Source: Candidatus Poseidoniaceae archaeon
GTDB taxonomy: Archaea > Thermoplasmatota > Poseidoniia > Poseidoniales > Poseidoniaceae
NCBI GenBank assembly: GCA_022425185.1
Contig: JAKMFY010000108.1
Span: forward strand, 1 to 5,850
Reading direction: 5' to 3'
DNA length: 5,850 nt
Every line of letters starts with the position of its first letter. The first letter of the stretch is position 1. This document shows, piece after piece, positions 1 to 4,832 of the stretch. The notes beneath the pieces are model-generated. The model made no database searches. It was not told the origin of the DNA and saw only the letters and a program-made list of their open reading frames with translations. The position numbers and the translations under genes were made by a program.

Positions 1-289
1 TCCAAGCATCTCGAAGGGCAAAGCCAGAGGAAGCACATGCATTTTCTACTCGTCGAACACTTACTCCGTCCATGCCGGAATGCTCGGTTAGGAGGGCTGC
101 TGTATTGCCGAGTTGTGATCCTCCAAATGCGATGCTGCCGATAAACGCTTCATCGACCATACTTGGTAAACAATCGTTATCAACGCTGGAAAAAGCCTTC
201 TCGATAGCCTCTGACCACATACCCTTGAGTCCCAATGGATGGTTGCCAAATTTTGTTTGACCAGCACCTACCATTGCTACATCGACCAT
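1..289 (-). CDS. Thiolase (acetyl-CoA acetyltransferase, archaeal SCP-x type), N-terminal part
   Basis: Only the first 96 residues are inside the window; the gene continues past the left edge. Translating the minus strand from the ATG at 289-287 gives a start MVDVAMVGAGQTKFG, which fits the usual opening of archaeal thiolases (VAIVG.G.TKFG). At residues 81-88 is VENACASS, the nucleophile motif, so Cys85 is the likely acyl-accepting cysteine. The start is well fixed: an in-frame TGA lies 12 bases upstream (304-302) with no other good start between. Thiolases of this group condense two acetyl-CoA to acetoacetyl-CoA or cleave 3-ketoacyl-CoA. In many archaea they form a complex with HMG-CoA synthase and a DUF35 protein in the mevalonate pathway. 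Those partners would lie outside the window, so a mevalonate role is inference; a beta-oxidation role is also possible. Family assignment is confident, substrate is not. Confidence 0.88.
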   Translation of the reverse strand, partial: MVDVAMVGAGQTKFGNHPLGLKGMWSEAIEKAFSSVDNDCLPSMVDEAFIGSIAFGGSQLGNTAALLTEHSGMDGVSVRRVENACASSGFALRDAW

Positions 290-314
290 GACGTTGCGAG
301 TTCAAACTAGCATT

Positions 315-334
315 TGATTGAGTCGGTTCAATCA
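315..334. promoter_or_regulatory. Inverted repeat in the thiolase/kptA divergent promoter region
   Basis: TGATTGA (315-321) and TCAATCA (328-334) are perfect inverted 7-mers separated by six bases. They lie in the 84-bp gap between two divergent starts, 25 bases from the thiolase start and 39 bases from the kptA start. The size and symmetry suit a dimeric transcription-factor operator able to affect both genes. No clear TATA box was recognised nearby, and a 7-bp repeat can occur by chance, so this is a candidate only. Confidence 0.3.
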
Positions 335-373
335 CCCGCAGGGTTCATGAATGAAAGGCGATAGGCCGTAACT

Positions 374-1063
374 ATGCTGCGCCAATGTAAGAAGCACGGC
401 CACTTTAGTGGTACGAACTGTCCCGTCTGTAATGAAGAAGGAAAATTCATCATGAGTGATCGAGAATCGGGGAGCCTCGGCCGTATGCTTGCTCTCGTTT
501 TGAGACATGCTCCAGAGAAGTTTAACGTAGAAATGGACATCAATGGATGGGTTAGTACTCGTGAACTAGCGGATTCAATTTCTGGACAACGTCGTCATTA
601 TCACTGGCTTCGTGGATGGCACTTCGAAGCCATCGCTAATGCTGATGAAAAAGGACGTTATCAAGTCGAAGGTGAAATGATTCGAGCAACATATGGTCAT
701 TCCATTGAAATTGAACTTGATTTACCAACTGATGATATTCCAGAGGCACTATACTGGCCTTGTGAACCAACTGAAGCAGAAGCTATCGTGCAATTGGGTA
801 TTACATCAGGAAACAGAAATCACATTCACTTGTCCAAGACCATTGTTAACGCCATGGAAGCAGGACATGTCAGAATCAGTCGCCCGACAATTATCGAAGT
901 TGATACAGTTCGAGCTGTTGCAGATGGCCACACGATTTACCGTGCTGGAACAACGGTCTACTTGACCGATGAAGTACCTCCTGAATATCTGTATAAAGTC
1001 GGTGAAGACGATCCAATGATCGTTGAAACTGTTTCTCGCTGGGAACAAGAAGAAGAAGAGTGA
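374..1063 (+). CDS. kptA: RNA 2'-phosphotransferase KptA/Tpt1 with N-terminal zinc finger
   Basis: A 229-residue protein. KptA/Tpt1 enzymes remove an internal RNA 2'-phosphate using NAD+, giving ADP-ribose 1'',2''-cyclic phosphate and nicotinamide. The N-terminus has C5-x2-H8 and C16-x2-C19, a small zinc finger typical of archaeal KptA. The catalytic part follows: LRHAP with Arg44-His45, IRATYGHS with Arg104 (residues 103-110), HIHLS at 150-154, and YRAGTTVYLTDEVPPEYL near 189-206. The fourth catalytic arginine of the Arg-His-Arg-Arg set is probably Arg167 (approximate alignment from memory). The protein ends in an acidic EEEE tail. The ATG at 374 is well placed because an in-frame TAG lies just upstream (362-364) and the zinc finger begins at once. 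No strong Shine-Dalgarno is visible, so the mRNA may be leaderless or short-leadered. The true archaeal substrate is uncertain: yeast Tpt1 acts in tRNA splicing, but archaeal splicing is not expected to leave a 2'-phosphate. Confidence 0.95.
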   Translation: MLRQCKKHGHFSGTNCPVCNEEGKFIMSDRESGSLGRMLALVLRHAPEKFNVEMDINGWVSTRELADSISGQRRHYHWLRGWHFEAIANADEKGRYQVEGEMIRATYGHSIEIELDLPTDDIPEALYWPCEPTEAEAIVQLGITSGNRNHIHLSKTIVNAMEAGHVRISRPTIIEVDTVRAVADGHTIYRAGTTVYLTDEVPPEYLYKVGEDDPMIVETVSRWEQEEEE

Positions 1064-1405
1064 TCACTTCTTTGCGCCACATGATGGGCAGAAATCGAGA
1101 TCACTTTCGAGCAGTTTCCCGCAACTTTCACACACGTGGACGCCAAGGAGAATTGACTGACTCTTTGTTGCAGGCGGTGCTGGATGGTCTGCTTGGATTT
1201 TAGGATCAACAAGCATCATTGGATTGACACCTTGACTTTGTAATTCTCGATATCTGTTGGCGAAAATAATGGCTTCCTGAATGGCTACTTCAAGTTGGAA
1301 AAGTCGTTCATCGCGTTCTTTTTTGTCTGCGATATCAGATGCAGAATCAACTTCTGCTTGCAGGTGTCGAAGGAAGGCATCGAGTTTTGGCTCATCATCG
1401 CTCAT
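1064..1405 (-). CDS. Small helical protein with C-terminal zinc ribbon, function unknown
   Basis: A 113-residue protein I cannot assign to a characterised family. Residues 5-57 are charged and lack proline or glycine, which suggests a long helix or helical hairpin, possibly a coiled coil. A linker follows (about 58-88) with an Ala/Pro-rich stretch DHPAPPAT. The C-terminus has two CxxC pairs, C92-x2-C95 (CESC) and C106-x2-C109 (CPSC), ten residues apart, ending CGAKK: a classic short zinc ribbon. Such modules are common in archaea and bind nucleic acid or protein partners, but nothing here tells which. The ATG at 1405-1403 is followed by a natural start MSDDEPKLD. The stop codon directly abuts the kptA stop. 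It is divergent from the IPK gene across about 91 bp, where no clear TATA box was seen for either direction. Confidence 0.85.
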   Translation of the reverse strand: MSDDEPKLDAFLRHLQAEVDSASDIADKKERDERLFQLEVAIQEAIIFANRYRELQSQGVNPMMLVDPKIQADHPAPPATKSQSILLGVHVCESCGKLLESDLDFCPSCGAKK

Positions 1406-1496
1406 GGTCTTCTCAGCGAGAGCAGCCTATTGAATCCTGTGTTTTTGTAGGCATCCTCATGTGGTATTGATGCCTGCAAGATTCATGGGGAGAAGA

Positions 1497-2300
1497 ATGG
1501 TGGTCAAATTTGGTGGCGCTCTCATCACCAAAAAGGATGAACAGTCCGTTGCTCATCTAGAGATCATCAGAAATCTCTGTTCTACTGTAAAAGAAATTAC
1601 AGAAGAAGGAATTCAGGTCATTATCGTTCATGGAGCAGGATCATTTGGTCATCTAAAAGCTAAGCAATGGAGATTGAATGAAGGATATCTCCCAGAATTC
1701 AAACTCTCAGACGGCGCTTGTTCATCTCAAAGAGAAGCAGTTGTTGATGTCAGAAAAGATATGTTAATGCTTAACGGGATCGTAGTTTCCGAACTAAGAA
1801 AAGTAGGTCTCAATGCAATATCACATCCCCCACATGAATGGGCATCCAATTTAGGACCGCAATTCACAGGTGATTTGGTCCGTTTTCAATCAGATGATGT
1901 TGGAACCATCCATGTGACCTTTGGGGATGTTGTCAATGTAGATGGCGAAACCCAATTTGGTATTCTTTCTGGTGATGATATCGTTGCAAGACTTTCAATG
2001 GAATTACCGGGAGTTGAATCCCTTGTCTTTGCTATGGGTGGTGTTGATGGTCTGCTCAAAGTACCCCCACACCTCGCCACCGACGAGGATTTGATTGAAA
2101 GATGGTCGCCAGAAGTGTCCTATGAAGGTCTCCATCAAGCAGATATTGATGTCACTGGTGGTATTGGCTTGAAGATAAATCGAGGCCATATGGTTGCAAA
2201 GAGTGGCGTAAACGTTCATTTAATCAATGGAGAATATCCAGAACGCATACTCAAATTAATCCGAAATCAAGATTGGAGAGGTACGACAATTTTAGGATGA
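1497..2300 (+). CDS. ipk: Isopentenyl phosphate kinase (IPK)
   Basis: IPK transfers phosphate from ATP to isopentenyl phosphate, making IPP, the closing kinase step of archaeal variants of the mevalonate pathway. The protein is an amino-acid-kinase fold member of 267 residues from this start, near the usual family length. Numbered from this start, it has KFGGALI (4-10, ATP-binding Lys and Gly-Gly), HGAGSFGH (45-52) whose last His52 matches the substrate-phosphate histidine that marks IPK, FGDVV near 142, ILSGDD near 156, and DVTGGIGLKI (218-227). The open frame continues upstream with GTG 1461, TTG 1467, ATG 1470 and ATG 1485; I chose ATG 1497 because MVVKFGGALI matches the usual IPK N-terminus and GGAG lies four bases ahead. 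ATG 1485 is a real alternative. It is the first gene of the apparent isoprenoid operon; its stop overlaps the ribosome site of the next gene. Confidence 0.93.
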   Translation: MVVKFGGALITKKDEQSVAHLEIIRNLCSTVKEITEEGIQVIIVHGAGSFGHLKAKQWRLNEGYLPEFKLSDGACSSQREAVVDVRKDMLMLNGIVVSELRKVGLNAISHPPHEWASNLGPQFTGDLVRFQSDDVGTIHVTFGDVVNVDGETQFGILSGDDIVARLSMELPGVESLVFAMGGVDGLLKVPPHLATDEDLIERWSPEVSYEGLHQADIDVTGGIGLKINRGHMVAKSGVNVHLINGEYPERILKLIRNQDWRGTTILG

Positions 2301-2306
2301 GGTGAT
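2299..2306 (+). promoter_or_regulatory. Shine-Dalgarno site overlapping the IPK stop codon
   Basis: GAGGTGAT is an eight-base match to the complement of the archaeal 16S rRNA 3' end (AUCACCUCC, from established knowledge). It starts within the IPK TGA stop (2298-2300) and sits three bases before the ATG at 2310. This is by far the clearest ribosome site in the window. It suggests that the small membrane protein is translated by re-initiation or coupling after IPK. Confidence 0.8.
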
Positions 2307-2309
2307 ACG

Positions 2310-2552
2310 ATGGAATTTGCAATTTATTCAATCGGAATCATCCTAGGATTTGCAGTTATTCGCTGGCTTACAGAGAATATAAAATTCCACATTCGAAATA
2401 ACTTCGTTTGGGTTCACCATTGGATCATCGCATTCGTAGCTATGATCCCATTGTTCTTTTTCGAACTTGATTATCCTATTTTATGGGGCATTCTTACGGG
2501 TGTGGCTCTTGAAGGACTCGGCCGTAAAAATTGGTCAATTCGTAGGAATTAG
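2310..2552 (+). CDS. Small three-helix membrane protein in the isoprenoid operon, function unknown
   Basis: An 80-residue protein I do not recognise. It has three hydrophobic stretches, roughly residues 4-20, 36-51 and 55-70. The first loop (TENIKFHIRN) and the C-terminal tail (GRKNWSIRRN) are positively charged and the short loop FELDYP is acidic. By the positive-inside rule this suggests N-terminus out and C-terminus in. An HH pair (residues 36-37) sits at the start of helix 2. There is no evident catalytic motif or signal peptidase site. The start is secure: an excellent Shine-Dalgarno lies upstream and only nine bases separate it from the IPK stop. A gap of 69 bases leads to the isomerase-synthase fusion. 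Position between IPK and the fusion suggests a link to lipid precursor synthesis, for example as a membrane docking partner, but that is inference from location only. Confidence 0.8.
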   Translation: MEFAIYSIGIILGFAVIRWLTENIKFHIRNNFVWVHHWIIAFVAMIPLFFFELDYPILWGILTGVALEGLGRKNWSIRRN

Positions 2553-2571
2553 GTATCTATTCCTTCCCAAG

Positions 2572-2588
2572 ATAGGCGAACTGTCTAT
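2572..2588 (+). other. Possible small RNA hairpin before the isomerase-synthase fusion
   Basis: In the 69-base gap between the membrane protein and the fusion, bases 2572-2578 (ATAGGCG) can pair with 2582-2588 (TGTCTAT), giving seven pairs of which two are G-U, around a three-base loop. An overlapping alternative pairs CTGTCT (2581-2586) with AGACAG (2604-2609). No T-run follows, so it does not look like a terminator. It could affect ribosome access or mRNA processing, or be chance. Confidence 0.2.
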
Positions 2589-2621
2589 GTATTGGGTGCT
2601 AGAAGACAGGTTGGGGCTCAT

Positions 2622-4376
2622 ATGTCGAACTATGCATCAGGAGATGTTCCAGAAGCTGCTATTGATGAGCAGGCTGCTGGTTTGATGGCATCATCGACTA
2701 TTGATGAGACCCAAGCAACAATGATGGCGGAAGCCGTCTTACAAGTTGATGAAAATGATATCGTTATAGGCCCCATCAGTAAGGCCGATAGTCACTATGG
2801 CTCGGGTTCTTTACACCGCGCGTTCAGTGTACTTTTGTTCGATATGGACAACAGATTACTTCTGCAACAACGTGCACATGACAAAATCACGTTTCCTAGT
2901 GTGTGGGCAAATTCTTGCTGTTCCCATCCACTTGCAAGTGCAGAAGAGATGAATGAGGAGAATGCGATGGGTGTAAAGATTGCAGCAATTCGTAAACTCG
3001 AACAAGAATTAGGAATCGATCCGAATTCAGTCCCTATAGAAAATTTCCATTTCATAACGAAAATGAAGTATAGCGCTCGAATGAATGCGGAATGGATTGA
3101 ACGTGAAATCGATCACATCCTTATGATTCAGGCCGATGTCAAAGTTCATCCAAATCCAAATGAGGTTGCCGAAGTTCGTTGGGTTGACGAGAAAGAACTC
3201 GAACAAATGCTTGTAACAGAAGATTCGGATGATATTGTCGCTCCTTGGTTCCGCTGTATTGCTGCAAGGGTAATGACTGAAGATTGGTGGGAAGCTATTG
3301 GGGATGCAGATTCGTGTGCATCTCTACGTGACGATTTGATTCATGATATGGGTGATGTAACACACATGCTACCTGGGGCCATTGGTGCAGATTTAGCGAC
3401 GAGTTTGAAGGAAGTACGTCCATTTATCGAGCGCCGTATCGTTGAGAGTTTGCAAGCATCACGTCACGATCGACTTGCAGCAGCAATGCTCCACTTGATT
3501 GAAGGTGGTGGCAAGAGAATGCGTGCAACACTTCCTTGGCTCGTTGGTAGAGCAGTTGGAGACACGCATTCAGGTTTGCTTGACATTGGTGCTGCTATTG
3601 AAACGATTCATAATTTCACCCTTGTCCATGACGACATTATGGACGATGATGAAATACGACGTGGCAGAAATGCTGTTCACATAGAATATGATGTCCCAAC
3701 TGCAATCAATGCGGGAGATGCTATGTTGGCTATAGCATTCGAGCGTCTTGTTATGTCTGCAAACATTGAATTGCATGATATACCCTCTCTAGTCAATAGG
3801 ATTGCTTGGATGGTTCGCAGAGTTTCTGAAGGTCAACAGCTGGATATTGAATTTGAAACAAGAGACAGAGTCATTGAAGAGGAATACCTAGAAATGATTG
3901 AGGGCAAAACCGCTGTTATGTTCCAAATTTGTGCAGAATTAGGGGCGCAGGTGGCCGGAGCAGATCAAGACGTCATCGATTGCATGTCAGAATGGGGTCT
4001 TTCCGTTGGTCTTTGCTTCCAACTTATGGATGATTTAATTGATGCTCTTTCGGATTCCAAAACGTTGGGTAAGCCTACTGGATCTGATGTTGCCCAAGGA
4101 AAACAAACTTTGATGGTTATCCACGCTTTAAATCAACCAGAAAGTGAAGTTAAGAGTAACTTACTTAATGTGCTGGGGATGGGAGAAGAAGCATCTCCTG
4201 AAATGATTCAAAAGGGTGTAGACGCTTTAAACCAACTGGGTTCAATTGAATATGCTCGTGAAAAAGCCAATTACTATCACAAAAAGGCCCATGCTTGTCT
4301 CAATCGTTTGCCTGATGGTCCAGCAATGCTTGCACTTCGGGAATTAACCGATCTTCAACTCAAGCGTTTGAGTTGA
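2622..4376 (+). CDS. idi/idsA: Fusion of type 1 isopentenyl-diphosphate isomerase and geranylgeranyl diphosphate synthase
   Basis: A single uninterrupted 584-residue frame carries two enzymes of archaeal lipid synthesis. Residues about 35-225 are a Nudix-type IPP isomerase (IPP to DMAPP): metal-ligand candidates His58, His65 and His102, catalytic Cys100 in NSCCSHPL, Nudix-like AIRKLEQELGI, and Glu160/Glu162 in WIEREIDHIL. Residues about 240-584 are a trans-prenyl synthase: GGGKRMR (295-301), first Asp-rich motif DDIMD (337-341) followed by RRGR, GKT near 428, and second motif QLMDDLID (467-474). Phe332, five residues before the first Asp motif, matches the chain-length residue of archaeal GGPP synthases, so a C20 product is predicted. 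All main catalytic residues of both halves appear intact. The first ~35 residues are a low-complexity acidic/Ala-rich leader. I chose ATG 2622; an in-frame TTG at 2592 would add ten residues. It is the last gene of the IPK operon, and its 3' end overlaps the convergent MOSC gene by 17 bp. Confidence 0.95.
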   Translation: MSNYASGDVPEAAIDEQAAGLMASSTIDETQATMMAEAVLQVDENDIVIGPISKADSHYGSGSLHRAFSVLLFDMDNRLLLQQRAHDKITFPSVWANSCCSHPLASAEEMNEENAMGVKIAAIRKLEQELGIDPNSVPIENFHFITKMKYSARMNAEWIEREIDHILMIQADVKVHPNPNEVAEVRWVDEKELEQMLVTEDSDDIVAPWFRCIAARVMTEDWWEAIGDADSCASLRDDLIHDMGDVTHMLPGAIGADLATSLKEVRPFIERRIVESLQASRHDRLAAAMLHLIEGGGKRMRATLPWLVGRAVGDTHSGLLDIGAAIETIHNFTLVHDDIMDDDEIRRGRNAVHIEYDVPTAINAGDAMLAIAFERLVMSANIELHDIPSLVNRIAWMVRRVSEGQQLDIEFETRDRVIEEEYLEMIEGKTAVMFQICAELGAQVAGADQDVIDCMSEWGLSVGLCFQLMDDLIDALSDSKTLGKPTGSDVAQGKQTLMVIHALNQPESEVKSNLLNVLGMGEEASPEMIQKGVDALNQLGSIEYAREKANYYHKKAHACLNRLPDGPAMLALRELTDLQLKRLS

Positions 4377-4830
4377 TATCAACGACTTCATCGACATGGA
4401 TGATTCCTTCTTGGATGACTTGAGCATACCATCGCGTCCTTTGCGGGTTCAATTTGTGAGATAATTGTTTGAAATCTCCATTCGTAAACGATGCTTGAAT
4501 CGTTTTACACGGTGGTGCAGGGGATGTAATCTCCAATTCCACATGAGCAAATTTCAATCGTACTCCTGGTCGAAGGAATTCTTCATCAACATCGATAAGG
4601 AGGTTTTCTCCAGTTGACCCACCGCTAATTGGATGCCCCTCATTCTGAAGAAATTCAAGCGTTTGATTCGAGAGTATACATACAGCTCGTTTTGGACCAC
4701 CGTGATGTTTCGTATCACGAATGCGTTCTCCGTAGACACCGTTTAGACGTACATCTATTGAATCAACAGATGGTTTTGGAACTCCACCTTCCTCCGTGGC
4801 AAAGATGCCGAGGACAGATCCAGTCAACAT
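4360..4830 (-). CDS. Stand-alone MOSC domain protein
   Basis: A 156-residue protein made of one MOSC domain, the beta-rich fold first noted at the C-terminus of molybdenum-cofactor sulfurase and in YiiM-type proteins. Visible family marks are the start GSVLGIF with GGVPKPSV, HHGGPKRAV (His42-His43), GSTGENLL (71-78) and PPCKT with Cys108, the conserved cysteine that carries sulfur or binds cofactor in relatives. MOSC proteins handle the molybdenum cofactor or activated sulfur; the exact substrate cannot be told from sequence. The start is either ATG 4830-4828, two bases after the EF-2 stop, or TTG 4836-4834, which would overlap that stop as TTGA. I prefer the ATG. Either way it is very probably co-transcribed with EF-2. 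No Shine-Dalgarno is seen, so it may rely on coupling. Its last 17 bases lie inside the convergent isomerase-synthase gene. Confidence 0.88.
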   Translation of the reverse strand: MLTGSVLGIFATEEGGVPKPSVDSIDVRLNGVYGERIRDTKHHGGPKRAVCILSNQTLEFLQNEGHPISGGSTGENLLIDVDEEFLRPGVRLKFAHVELEITSPAPPCKTIQASFTNGDFKQLSHKLNPQRTRWYAQVIQEGIIHVDEVVDINSNA

Positions 4831-4832
4831 GC

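Noticed and set aside
72..260. Plus-strand open frame of 62 residues
   Set aside because: It lies wholly antisense to the thiolase N-terminus, whose reading is supported by start and active-site motifs. The plus-strand protein has no recognisable features.
693..1212. Several frames overlapping kptA and the zinc-ribbon gene on both strands
   Set aside because: They are shadows of two well-supported genes and show no domain or ribosome site.
1319..1324. Run of six T on the plus strand as a kptA terminator
   Set aside because: It lies more than 250 bases past the kptA stop and is explained by lysine codons of the opposite-strand zinc-ribbon gene.
1461..1496. Longer IPK start at GTG 1461 or ATG 1470/1485
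   Set aside because: The extra residues do not match the IPK N-terminus, which normally begins a few residues before the Lys-x-Gly-Gly motif. ATG 1485 cannot be fully excluded.
2553..2621. Separate promoter or terminator between the membrane protein and the fusion gene
   Set aside because: No TATA-like element or T-run was found; only weak hairpins are possible, so co-transcription is the simpler reading.
2467..2685. Plus-strand frame of 72 residues bridging the membrane protein and the fusion gene
   Set aside because: It overlaps both supported genes out of frame and its composition looks like a frame shadow.
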